A stretch of DNA of 64,000 nucleotides, taken from NCBI RefSeq assembly GCF_006538365.1, contig NZ_BJKN01000001.1, positions 248,001 through 312,000 on the forward strand, written 5' to 3'. Positions 29,603 through 37,271 of the stretch are shown here, in pieces. The DNA comes from Moorella sp. E308F (GTDB taxonomy: Bacteria; Bacillota; DSM-521; Neomoorellales; Neomoorellaceae). A model generated the notes under the pieces. That model worked only from the letters and a program-made list of their open reading frames with translations. It was not told where the DNA came from and did no database searches. A program made the translations under genes and the position numbers. How positions within the stretch are numbered: the first letter of the stretch is position 1; each line of letters opens with the position of its first letter.

Positions 29603-29693
29603 TTATCCCTCCGGTGTAGCACAAAATGTGCCTGTACCACTCGGACCTGGCCGCGAAATAACCTTCGCGCGGAACCCTGAGGTACACTTTCAG
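29588..29693 (-). ncRNA. ykkC-family riboswitch, PRPP subtype expected
   Basis: Conserved ykkC elements appear in order on the minus strand: TGAAAGTGTACC, CAGGGTTCCG (29679-29670), a CGCGAA...TTCGCG hairpin, GGTCCGAG (29647-29640), GGTAC closing on the earlier GTACC, a GGCAC/GTGCT hairpin, ACACCGG and GGGATAAAAACCC (29609-29597). The family senses guanidine, ppGpp or PRPP by subtype. The purine context and the adjacent guanine aptamer point to PRPP. The subtype cannot be proven from the primary sequence alone. Confidence 0.85.
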
Positions 29694-29694
29694 G

Positions 29695-29760
29695 CTGTAG
29701 CCAGGGCAATTTACGGTTGCCCGGTAGAAACTTGGGAGCCCTATTCCCCCAATTATACAG
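29695..29760 (-). ncRNA. guanine riboswitch aptamer
   Basis: A complete purine aptamer. P1 CTGTA (29760-29756) pairs with TACAG (29699-29695), then TATAATT, a P2 arm GGG...CCC, the joining segment AGTTTCTACC, P3 GGGCAA/TTGCCC with loop CCGTAAA, and J3/1 GGCTA. The specificity nucleotide equivalent to C74 of the xpt aptamer is C (position 29700), predicting guanine rather than adenine. Guanine is expected to turn the operon down. It ends 1-2 nt before the ykkC aptamer. Confidence 0.9.
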
Positions 29761-29788
29761 TCCGTTACCATATTTACTTTTCGACCCC

Positions 29789-29817
29789 ATAATAACAAAT
29801 GGGGTAACAACTGTCAA
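29789..29817 (-). promoter_or_regulatory. sigma-A promoter of the purine operon
   Basis: TTGACA (29817-29812), 17-nt spacer, TATTAT (29794-29789) on the minus strand: near-perfect consensus, about 25 nt upstream of the guanine aptamer. Confidence 0.85.
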
Positions 29818-29880
29818 TAAGCTTTCATGTTTTCCCACCCGTCTTCTGTTAGAAGGGCGCCGGCAAAAGGCATCCACCGT

Positions 29881-30363
29881 CTATTCCCTGGTGACCAGCA
29901 CCTGCTGCCTGGTTTCTGACCAGTGGACCTTGTACCCCAGGGCCTCGGCGACATAGCGGGCCAGGAGGAAAACCCGATCGTAACGGTTCAGGAGGGCTAC
30001 ATCCAGGGGTTCCCGGCGGCCGTCGCGTTCCATTTCCGCGCGGCCGGGATAAAACTTCAGGATATGGCCGGCACTACTCAAAGTCACCGTTTGGCTGGCG
30101 GGGTCCCAGCCAATCCCCGCCTCGGGAACACCCAGGGCCATGGCCAGGTAGCGCAGGGGAACGTAGGTACGGCCGTTTTCCAGCAGAGGTGCGACATCCA
30201 TCTCTTGCACCTGGCCGTTGCTGCTGCAACTTTTTTGCCCCAGGGTAAAGATGGCCACCGGCACGGCGCTTCCATAAATAGTAAAGGCGCGGCTCACTGC
30301 TTCCCGGCCCTGGCTGTAACAGGATAGACCGATAAGGAACCCCTCCTGCAAACCTTTCCTCAA
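29881..30363 (-). CDS. copper-amine-oxidase-N-like domain protein
   Basis: Up to 160 residues. The recognisable domain starts near residue 36 (IFTLGQKSCSSNGQVQEMDV, ENGRTYVPLRYLAMALGV, GWDPASQTVTL), the stalk-type CuAO_N repeat common on Firmicute surface proteins. A second partial repeat follows (FLLARYVAEALGYKVHW). It lacks a clear signal peptide, so the N-terminus may be misplaced or decayed; TTG codons at 30363 and 30351 are candidate starts. It sits upstream of the pur promoter on the same strand. Role unknown. Confidence 0.7.
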   Translation of the reverse strand: MRKGLQEGFLIGLSCYSQGREAVSRAFTIYGSAVPVAIFTLGQKSCSSNGQVQEMDVAPLLENGRTYVPLRYLAMALGVPEAGIGWDPASQTVTLSSAGHILKFYPGRAEMERDGRREPLDVALLNRYDRVFLLARYVAEALGYKVHWSETRQQVLVTRE

Positions 30364-30478
30364 GCGGCAAAAATTACGCTGCCCAAACTTATACTTTCTT
30401 AATATTTCTCCACCACTTTTATGTTTTAATATAAGGAGGTAGGGACAAACCCTGCTACATTTCTCAGGAGGTGCTTTG

Positions 30479-31480
30479 ATGTTTCGTCGTCACAAGTTAA
30501 GATACTTGCTCCTCATCTTCGTCCTGGCCGCACTGGTGGTTTTTCCCCTGGTGGCCCAGGCCATGAACTACCCGGTACAGCCCGGCGATACCCTGTGGCT
30601 GATTGCCCGGCGTTTTGGTACCAGCATAGAGGCTTTAAAAAGCAGCAATAATTTAAGCAGCGATATTATTTATCCGGGCCAGAACCTTTATATCCCCGAT
30701 GGGGCTGCAGCAAATACCCCCGACTACACCCCCCTGAAAAAGCAAATTGAGGAGTATCTGGCCGGCCAGCCGGGAACTTACGGCGTCTTTTTTAAAGACC
30801 TTATTTCCGGCCAGTCCTTCGGCATCAATGCCGATACACGGCTGCCTGCTGCCAGCACGGTAAAGCTGCCGACCGTCCTGTTTATCAATCACCTGGTCGC
30901 CCAGGGCAACCTGGACTGGCAGCAAAAGCTGACCTATAACAGCGCCACCGACTACCAGGGCGGCAGCGGCATCCTGCAGTTCAGTGTCAAAGATGGGGAC
31001 AAGCTTACCTTAAGAACCTTAACCACCATGGCCATTACTACCAGCGACAATATTGCTTACAATATGCTGCGCAACTTTGTCGGCAAAGGCAGTATTGCCA
31101 GTTTTATGCGGAGCCTAGGTGGCCAAACCGTCTTTCCTGACGGCCAAAACTTGAGTACGGCCCGGGATATGGCAACCTATGTCCAGGCCGCCCTGGACTT
31201 TGCTAAAGTCAACCCCGACGGCCGCCGGCTCCTGGACGATATGGCCAACGGCATTTATAACGAAGGTATCCCCTTGATGATACCCGCAGGTGTTACCGTG
31301 GCCCACAAGGAAGGGTTCATCTGGGGCAGCCCGGCTGATGTCGGAGTAGTATTCGGCTCCCGGCCCTTTATTATCACCGTCCTCTCCCAGGGAGTCGAAG
31401 ATCCTGACAAGGGCTTTGCCAATATAGCCACCATCACGAAAATGATGTACGACTACCAGGAAAACCTAGCCCGGAATTAG
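30479..31480 (+). CDS. LysM-domain protein with class A beta-lactamase-like fold
   Basis: 333 residues. A signal peptide covers residues 1-28 (LLLIFVLAALVVFPLVAQA). One LysM domain follows (YPVQPGDTLWLIARRFG...IIYPGQNLYIP). The rest is a serine beta-lactamase-like domain with S126-T-V-K and S189-D-N. The KTG box is replaced by HKEG. It is therefore probably a cell-wall-bound hydrolase or DD-peptidase-like enzyme rather than a resistance enzyme. ATG follows AGGAGG at 7 nt. Confidence 0.88.
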   Translation: MFRRHKLRYLLLIFVLAALVVFPLVAQAMNYPVQPGDTLWLIARRFGTSIEALKSSNNLSSDIIYPGQNLYIPDGAAANTPDYTPLKKQIEEYLAGQPGTYGVFFKDLISGQSFGINADTRLPAASTVKLPTVLFINHLVAQGNLDWQQKLTYNSATDYQGGSGILQFSVKDGDKLTLRTLTTMAITTSDNIAYNMLRNFVGKGSIASFMRSLGGQTVFPDGQNLSTARDMATYVQAALDFAKVNPDGRRLLDDMANGIYNEGIPLMIPAGVTVAHKEGFIWGSPADVGVVFGSRPFIITVLSQGVEDPDKGFANIATITKMMYDYQENLARN

Positions 31481-31781
31481 TAAGAGAGAAGTTTTTAAGG
31501 GCGACGAGAAATTTTTAGGTAAGCGCTAGCGAGAAGGATACAAAAAATATACATCGAAAATATTAGTTAGTACACAATGAAAAAAATTTGTGCACTTAAC
31601 GGTTAATTGTTCCCATTGTAAACTCACATTAAGGATTCTGCTGTAATCACCCCGCCTCGCGTCGCCCGGCGATTCCCGGGCGGATTGAAGGAAAGAGGAA
31701 ATGTAACTCTGTAAAGATTTGTACGGGCCTAAAAATGACGCCATCCGTAAATCATTGCCGGTCGTGAGGAGGGCGGTAACA
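31481..31781. other. AT-rich intergenic region before the PocR-AraC regulator
   Basis: About 300 bases without a gene. A weak promoter-like pair TTAACG, 17 nt, TAAACT is visible about 165 nt before the regulator start. I found no cobalamin-riboswitch core or terminator hairpin. The base composition is distinctly more AT-rich than its surroundings. Confidence 0.4.
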
Positions 31782-33104
31782 ATGCCGGTGCTGAGTTTGA
31801 GCGAAAGAGTGGAAGATCTCCAAATAAAAACGAAGATGGAAAAAGAGCTTCTCCAGAGACTGTTAAACTCTTTTTCTTATGCCACAAAGATGTTTTCCGC
31901 CATAACAGATTTAGAAGGCAATTACCTTCTCTCCTCCGAACAGGGTGATTGCGAGTTCTGCCAGCTGGTTAAATCGAGTCCATGTGGGATGGCGCGTTGC
32001 CGTAGCTCTTATGCCTGGGCCGGAGAACAGGCCCTCAAATGGAAAGAGCCCTATATTTTTAAGTGCCATGCCGGCCTTATCTCTTGGGTCTGCCCTTTTT
32101 TCTACAGAGACAAACATATCGGGAATTTTATCTGCGGCCAGGTGATGATGTGGCAGCCAGCCGAATTCTGTCATCACTGGATCAGGGAACTAGCGGGTGA
32201 GATAGGGCAGGACCCCGACATTTTATTGCATTCCTTAGACAGGGTTAAGTCGGTGACATCGGTAGAGATACAGGCCGCGGCCGATCTGGTGTTTATCATT
32301 GCCAGTTACGTAGCCAGGAGCGAGGGCGAGATCTTTGACTTCCAGCAAAAATTACGAAGGGTCGGTTCCTGGATATGGGCGGAAAACAAGAAACAAAAGG
32401 TTGCCGGGAGCCGGTCCATCGGTGGCAACACAGAGCAGGATCTGAACAAACTAGGGAACCATATTTTTATCGAAATCAGGCGAGCCAATATCGACAAGGC
32501 TAAAAAGCTGCTGGAGCAGCTAGTCCTGCAGATTTTTATTCAGAGCAAAGGGCAGCTGGAAGTTATCAAAGGACGCAGCCTGGAGCTTCTGAGTTTCTTC
32601 ATCCGCACGTCCACCGAATACGGGGTAAAGTTCGGGGAAGTAATCCGCTTGAGCGATCTGAAACTGAAGGAGTTAGATGAAGCCGACACCGTGGAGAAGG
32701 TCGTCCTCTGGCTTCTGGCAGTGGGAAACGCCTTCATCGAGTTGATCGCGGCAAAGAACTCGAGCGAGGGAGAGGACATTATCAACAGAGTTGTCGATTA
32801 TATCCAGAAAAACTATAGTTCCGAGAGCCTCTCTGTTAAAGAAATCGCTAGAGCCAGCTACATTAGCCCGGCATATCTGGGTCAGCTATTTAAAAAGAAG
32901 ATGGGCTATTCCCTCAAAGAGCACATCAACAAAGTGAGGATTGAGGAGGCGAAGCTCCTGCTCAGGCAAACCGAGCAGACCATCGAGTCGGTAGCCATAC
33001 AGACAGGATTTAAAGAGCGCAGTTATTTCTGCAAGGTTTTCAAGAAAATCACCGGCTTGAGCCCCAACGAGTACAGGAGGAAGAATTTCTTTCCATTGGC
33101 CTGA
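31782..33104 (+). CDS. PocR-domain AraC-family transcriptional regulator
   Basis: 440 residues from the ATG at 31782, which follows GGAGGGCGGTAACA. Residues about 25-190 match the PocR sensory domain (ITDLEGNYLL, GDCEFCQLV, IFKCHAGLISWVCPFFYRD, IGNFICGQVMMW). PocR domains are thought to bind small hydrocarbon derivatives such as diols and alcohols. The C-terminal AraC module begins with VDYIQKNYSSESLSVKEIAR and SPAYLGQLFKKKMG. It stands at the head of the methyltransferase cluster and is the likely activator, with methanol or a related methyl donor as the probable cue (inference). Confidence 0.9.
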   Translation: MPVLSLSERVEDLQIKTKMEKELLQRLLNSFSYATKMFSAITDLEGNYLLSSEQGDCEFCQLVKSSPCGMARCRSSYAWAGEQALKWKEPYIFKCHAGLISWVCPFFYRDKHIGNFICGQVMMWQPAEFCHHWIRELAGEIGQDPDILLHSLDRVKSVTSVEIQAAADLVFIIASYVARSEGEIFDFQQKLRRVGSWIWAENKKQKVAGSRSIGGNTEQDLNKLGNHIFIEIRRANIDKAKKLLEQLVLQIFIQSKGQLEVIKGRSLELLSFFIRTSTEYGVKFGEVIRLSDLKLKELDEADTVEKVVLWLLAVGNAFIELIAAKNSSEGEDIINRVVDYIQKNYSSESLSVKEIARASYISPAYLGQLFKKKMGYSLKEHINKVRIEEAKLLLRQTEQTIESVAIQTGFKERSYFCKVFKKITGLSPNEYRRKNFFPLA

Positions 33105-33113
33105 ATCCCAAAA

Positions 33114-33140
33114 CTGCCCGTGCGAACACCGCACGGGCAG
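33114..33140. terminator. hairpin between convergent regulator and corrinoid genes
   Basis: CTGCCCGTGCG pairs with CGCACGGGCAG around a 5-nt loop. Leftward RNA continues into TTTTGGG; the rightward side has no T run. It probably ends transcription of the leftward corrinoid gene. Confidence 0.6.
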
Positions 33141-33154
33141 CCAGTCCTTCCCTT

Positions 33155-33829
33155 TCAACAGGCACAATCCCTTTCCCGCTCATTGCTCCGGCTCACCAGA
33201 GATTGGGCGATACTAATGGCCTCACGGGCTGAGCTGGCGTAGGCATCCGCCCCGATGGACTCCGCAAATTCCCTCGTCACAGGCCCTCCCCCAACCAGCA
33301 CCCTGACGCTCTTGCGCAGGTGGTGCTTCTCCAGGGCTTTGATTACCCTGGCCATTTCTCCCATGGTTGTGGTCAATAATGCCGACATAGCCAGGATTTC
33401 CGGGCGGTGCTGCTCCACCGACCTGACAAATTCCGCCGGCGAGACATTCACACCTAGGTCGACAACCTCAAACCCGGCGTAACTCAGGGACAGAGCCACC
33501 AGGTTTTTCCCGATGTCGTGGATATCCCCTTCCACAGTGCCGATGACTATTTTCCTCCGCTTATGCAGGCCTTTTTTAATGTAAGGTTTCAAGGCGAACA
33601 GACCGGCCTCTATGGCGTGGGAAGCGTTGATGACATCGGGGATATAAAAATCTGCCCCCTGGTATTTATCCAGGGTCTGGACGGTTGCCGGTATCATAGC
33701 CTCCTCCAGGATCTCGTCGGCGCTCATACCAATCTGCAGCCCCGAGCTAATGGATTTCAATACGCCATCGGCATCTCCCCTCAGGATGGCAGAAATGATA
33801 TCCTGGAATATTTGGGCACGACCGCTCAA
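33155..33829 (-). CDS. orphan corrinoid (cobalamin-binding) protein
   Basis: About 224 residues from a TTG at 33829. A GTG at 33877 is possible, but it overlaps a promoter-like TATAAT and lacks a binding site. An N-terminal helical cap (IFQDIISAILRGDADGV) precedes a Rossmann B12 domain with the lower-ligand motif EGDIHDIGKN (DxHxxG), SALLTTTM and VLVGGGPV. The C-terminus ends RERDCAC. It is divergent from the methyltransferase operon and paralogous to the corrinoid protein at 35001. It may serve a different methyl donor or a sensing role. Confidence 0.85.
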   Translation of the reverse strand: MSGRAQIFQDIISAILRGDADGVLKSISSGLQIGMSADEILEEAMIPATVQTLDKYQGADFYIPDVINASHAIEAGLFALKPYIKKGLHKRRKIVIGTVEGDIHDIGKNLVALSLSYAGFEVVDLGVNVSPAEFVRSVEQHRPEILAMSALLTTTMGEMARVIKALEKHHLRKSVRVLVGGGPVTREFAESIGADAYASSAREAISIAQSLVSRSNERERDCAC

Positions 33830-34017
33830 GGTATCACCGGCTTTCCTTTTTGTTCCTTTTATTAATAAATTATACACGACAATTCACTATAAATTAGCCA
33901 CAACTTGTTGCCTTTTTTTCATGATCTTAAATATTATCATAAAGTATAATGCAAGCAAGAACCCAAGAAATGGTTCTGAGGGATCTAAAACTATCGAAAA
34001 GGGTGTGATAAGCGTAG

Positions 34018-34046
34018 TTGACTTATTATTTTAAGTTTAACACAAT
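34018..34046 (+). promoter_or_regulatory. candidate promoter of the methyltransferase operon
   Basis: TTGACT (34018-34023), 17-nt spacer, CACAAT (34041-34046), 55 nt before the first start. The poor -10 box fits a promoter needing an activator such as the PocR-AraC protein. Confidence 0.45.
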
Positions 34047-34100
34047 TTTATCGTTAAAGAAAGCTGGATTAATCCATACCGGGTTTGGAGGTGGCAGCCG

Positions 34101-34904
34101 ATGCTCATTGTAGGAGAATTGATCAACACCAGTCGCAAACCGATTAAAGAGGCAATTGAAAAAAAGGATGCCGCTTACATTCGCGACATCGCGGTGCAGC
34201 AGGCGCAGGCCGGAGCGGATTACATCGATATTAACTGCGGAACGATGGTTCACAATGAACCGGAGATTATGGCCTGGCTGGTCAACACTGTGAAGGAAGC
34301 AGTGGACGTTCCCCTGTGTATCGACAGCCCCGATCCCCAGGTACTGGCGACGGGATTGAAGCTGGCGACAAAAGGCCGGCCTATGTTAAACTCCATCACC
34401 GCGGAACCGGATCGGTTTGAGGCAGTTTTGCCCATCATTAAAAGCTTCAATGCCAAAGTTGTGGCCCTCTGCATGGATAACGACGGGATACCCTCCACTG
34501 CGGAAAAGCGAATCGAGATCGTCAAGAAGCTGGTAGAAGACCTGACAGCAGCCGGGGTTGCGAGGGACGACATCTATATCGACCCGCTGGTAAAGCCCCT
34601 CAGCACCAACGACCAGGCGGGGTTGGAAGTGATCGAAGCCGTCGGCTTTATCAGGCAGGCTTACCCCGAGGTGCACATTATCTGCGGTCTCAGCAACGTC
34701 AGTTTCGGGCTGCCCAACAGGCGGGTCATCAACCAGGTCTTCATGGTGCAACTGATGACCGCCGGTATGGACTCTTACATCCTGGATCCGCTGGACAGGG
34801 AGATGATGGGCTTCTTCCACGCCTCCAGGGCGCTGCTGGGGAAAGACCCTTTCTGCACCGGCTACCTGAAGGCCCACCGCAGCGGGTTGTACAGGCGTGA
34901 CTGA
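34101..34904 (+). CDS. pterin-type methyltransferase (corrinoid:tetrahydrofolate, MT2)
   Basis: 267 residues of the pterin-binding TIM-barrel family that includes AcsE/MeTr and the MT2 of acetogen O-demethylases. LIVGELINTSRKPIKEAI, AGADYIDINCGT and VPLCIDSPDPQVLATGL are conserved, as are NSITAE and GLSNVSFGLPNR. It would move the methyl group from the methylated corrinoid protein to tetrahydrofolate, feeding the Wood-Ljungdahl pathway. It is the first gene of the operon and follows GGAGGTGGCAGCCG. It takes the place of the uroporphyrinogen-decarboxylase-type MtaA of methanogens. Confidence 0.88.
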   Translation: MLIVGELINTSRKPIKEAIEKKDAAYIRDIAVQQAQAGADYIDINCGTMVHNEPEIMAWLVNTVKEAVDVPLCIDSPDPQVLATGLKLATKGRPMLNSITAEPDRFEAVLPIIKSFNAKVVALCMDNDGIPSTAEKRIEIVKKLVEDLTAAGVARDDIYIDPLVKPLSTNDQAGLEVIEAVGFIRQAYPEVHIICGLSNVSFGLPNRRVINQVFMVQLMTAGMDSYILDPLDREMMGFFHASRALLGKDPFCTGYLKAHRSGLYRRD

Positions 34905-34916
34905 TAGCGGCCGTGC

Positions 34917-34940
34917 CCGGTATCCCGGCAATAATACCGG
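34917..34940 (+). other. intercistronic RNA hairpin
   Basis: CCGGTAT (34917-34923) pairs with ATACCGG (34934-34940) just after the MT2 stop. There is no T run, so this is more likely an mRNA processing or stabilising stem than a terminator. Confidence 0.35.
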
Positions 34941-35000
34941 CCGTATCCTCTTCCCATTACGTCTCAATTAACAATCATTAAAAAAGGAGGATTTGCCACG

Positions 35001-35633
35001 ATGGCCAGCTTTGAAGAACTGTCACAGGCGGTATTCGAGGGTGATGAAGCACAAGTGGTGGAATTGACTAAGAGCTTGTTGAGCGGCGGAGCGGAACCCC
35101 TGGAAGTGATCAACAGGGGCCTGATCGCCGGCATGGACAGGGTCGGTGTCCTGTTCAAGAACAACGAGATGTTCGTACCGGAGGTCCTAATGTCGGCCAG
35201 GGCCATGAACGCCGGGGTGGAGGTGATCAAGCAGAGCCAGCGAGCCTTTGACATGCCGTCCATCGGGAAAATTGTGCTGGGAACCGTCAAGGGTGATCTG
35301 CACGACATCGGTAAAAACCTGGTGGGTATGATGTTGGAGAGCGCTGGTTTCACGGTTTACAACCTGGGGGTGGACATCGACCCGGATAAGTTCGTAGAGG
35401 CGGTAAAGAAATACCAGCCGGACATCGTGGCCATGTCCGCCCTGCTGACCACCACCATGATGAACATGAAGTCAACCATCGATGCTCTGGTCGCCGCTGG
35501 GTTGAGGGAACGGGTGAAGGTAATCGTCGGCGGGGCGCCTATCAGCCAGGATTTTGCGGACGAAATCGGAGCGGACGGATATGCCCCCGACGCCGCTTCG
35601 GCCACCGAACTCTGCAGGCGGCTGCTTGAGTAA
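35001..35633 (+). CDS. mtaC: corrinoid protein, MtaC-like methyl carrier
   Basis: 210 residues. The N-terminal helical cap (ELSQAVFEGDEAQVVELTK) covers the corrin. The Rossmann domain contains GDLHDIGKN with the cobalt lower ligand His101, followed by SALLTTTMMNM and VIVGGAPISQDFADEIGADGYA. It accepts a methyl group from the MtaB-type protein encoded downstream and passes it to the pterin methyltransferase encoded upstream. It follows AAAAAGGAGGATTTGCC. Substrate identity is inherited from the MtaB assignment. Confidence 0.88.
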   Translation: MASFEELSQAVFEGDEAQVVELTKSLLSGGAEPLEVINRGLIAGMDRVGVLFKNNEMFVPEVLMSARAMNAGVEVIKQSQRAFDMPSIGKIVLGTVKGDLHDIGKNLVGMMLESAGFTVYNLGVDIDPDKFVEAVKKYQPDIVAMSALLTTTMMNMKSTIDALVAAGLRERVKVIVGGAPISQDFADEIGADGYAPDAASATELCRRLLE

Positions 35634-35637
35634 GACA

Positions 35638-35678
35638 GCCGGCCGGGTTGACCTGTCGATGCAGGAAGCCCGGTCGGC
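35638..35678 (+). other. strong intercistronic hairpin between mtaC and mtaB genes
   Basis: GCCGGCCGGG (35638-35647) pairs with CCCGGTCGGC (35669-35678) with one G-U pair, plus an inner CCTG/CAGG stem. No T run follows. It could block 3' decay of the mtaC message or partially attenuate. Confidence 0.45.
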
Positions 35679-35742
35679 AGCCCGTGGTAAAGCCAGATGA
35701 CCCCCACGGAACCCTGGATTAATTATTATGGAGGGAGCCATA

Positions 35743-37152
35743 ATGGATTACAAGCCTGTTAAAACCTTCAGTGAACTGGCGGTCAAATCCCTTGATGATT
35801 TCGTCTACGGGATTGCGCCCCATCCCGTGAAAGCAAAAAACGGTATGGTGATCGGCGGAGGGACTGTTTACCCCGAGATCAACATGACCCTCCCACCGAT
35901 GAATATTGAGGAAAGCACCATGCCCGAAGTCAGAAGGCAGTATGCGGAGATGATTGAGGGGATTTTAAAGCGGGCAAAGGACCTGTACGCGCCAGGCATC
36001 ATCGTGGAACTGGAACTGCTCCCAGAGGCTACCATGAAGCCCGAGTGGGGCATCGAAATTAACAAGATCCTGCGGGACAAGATGCACGAGTATGAGGATA
36101 AGTACGGGTTAAAAAGCCTCCTGAGGTGTACTCCCAACGACACCAGGGAGATTCTGAGGCCGCCGCTGATGAAGCGGGGCGAACTCCTGGAAAACATGTT
36201 AATCACCTTTGAGAAATGCGCCGAGGACGGGGCTGATATCCTGTCCATCGAGTCCACGGGCGGTAAGGAGGTCCACGATGAAGCGCTTGTCACCTGCAAT
36301 ATCAGGAAGGCCATCTTTGCCCTGGGTGTCCTGGGGGTCAGGGACATGCGGTTCCTCTGGTCCAATATAGTCAGGATCGCCGAACGAACCGGCACTATAG
36401 CCGGTGGAGATACGGCATGCGGGTTTGCCAACACCGCCCTCGCCCTGGCGGAACAGGGAATGATCCCCAGGGTGTTTGCGGCAGTGGACAGGGTGGCCAC
36501 CATCCCCAGGAGCCTGGTGGCATTCGAAATGGGTGCCATCGGGCCTGATAAGGACTGCGGCTATGAGGGGCCATATATGAAAGCCATCGCCGGGGTACCC
36601 ATTTCCATGGAAGGCAAAACGGCGGCATGTGCCCATTTAAGTGCCATCGGCAACATCGCCGCCTGTGTGTGCGACATGTGGAGCAACGAATCCGTCCAGA
36701 ACGTCAAGCTGCTGAGCGCTCCGGCACCCGTGGTATCCACGGAACAGCTCATCTACGACTGCCGGCTGATGAACGAAGCGGCGGCGGACGGGCGCAGCTT
36801 CGCCCTGAAGATGCGGGACTGGCTGGCCGCCTCCGATTCCAGGCTGGATCCCCAGGCCTACGTCCTGAGGCCGGACATCGTGCTGGAGATCAGCCAGGAG
36901 CTGGTTAAGGAAAAGGATGCTTTCGTTGCCACCAAAAAGGCGGCCACCCTGGCAGTGGAGGTCATCAAGCGTGGCCTGGCCCGGGGTGAAGTTCAGGTGC
37001 CCCCCAGAGAGAAGAAGTGGCTGGATATCATCAGCACCCAAATCGAAACAATACCCGACGACGGGGAAAAGTTCTGGTACGAAATACAAAAAGAACTCGA
37101 TCTTAAAAAATGGCGGCCGGAAGAATACGATCTAGAAGTAACCACTGCCTAA
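35743..37152 (+). CDS. mtaB: methanol:corrinoid methyltransferase, MtaB family
   Basis: 469 residues from the ATG at 35743, since GGAGGGAGCC precedes it. It aligns along its length with methanogen MtaB. The three zinc ligands are conserved as Glu170 (SIESTGGKEV), Cys226 (GGDTACGFANTA) and Cys272 (GPDKDCGYEG). Other shared blocks are PRSLVAFEMGAIGP, SMEGKTAACAH and CDMWSNESVQ. It activates methanol, or a close analogue, on zinc and methylates the Co(I) corrinoid protein. Methanol is the best guess, but substrate range within the family is not visible from sequence. Confidence 0.88.
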   Translation: MDYKPVKTFSELAVKSLDDFVYGIAPHPVKAKNGMVIGGGTVYPEINMTLPPMNIEESTMPEVRRQYAEMIEGILKRAKDLYAPGIIVELELLPEATMKPEWGIEINKILRDKMHEYEDKYGLKSLLRCTPNDTREILRPPLMKRGELLENMLITFEKCAEDGADILSIESTGGKEVHDEALVTCNIRKAIFALGVLGVRDMRFLWSNIVRIAERTGTIAGGDTACGFANTALALAEQGMIPRVFAAVDRVATIPRSLVAFEMGAIGPDKDCGYEGPYMKAIAGVPISMEGKTAACAHLSAIGNIAACVCDMWSNESVQNVKLLSAPAPVVSTEQLIYDCRLMNEAAADGRSFALKMRDWLAASDSRLDPQAYVLRPDIVLEISQELVKEKDAFVATKKAATLAVEVIKRGLARGEVQVPPREKKWLDIISTQIETIPDDGEKFWYEIQKELDLKKWRPEEYDLEVTTA

Positions 37153-37271
37153 GCAGCTTCCGCCTGGAACCAGGGGCGGGAATCTCAGGAAATTCATGGA
37201 AGGAGGGCGCTCCTGAACATGGAGAACCTTAAAGCGCGGCAACGCCCGCCTCCCGGCTTTGGCGCTTATCC

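Noticed and set aside
29490-29877. Two overlapping minus-strand ORFs of about 100 codons in the purE leader
   Set aside because: The region is explained by promoter, two aptamers and a terminator; the frames have no ribosome sites or similarity.
31481-31781. Possible cobalamin riboswitch before the PocR-AraC gene or mta operon
   Set aside because: No B12-box-like core or terminator was found in either intergenic region.
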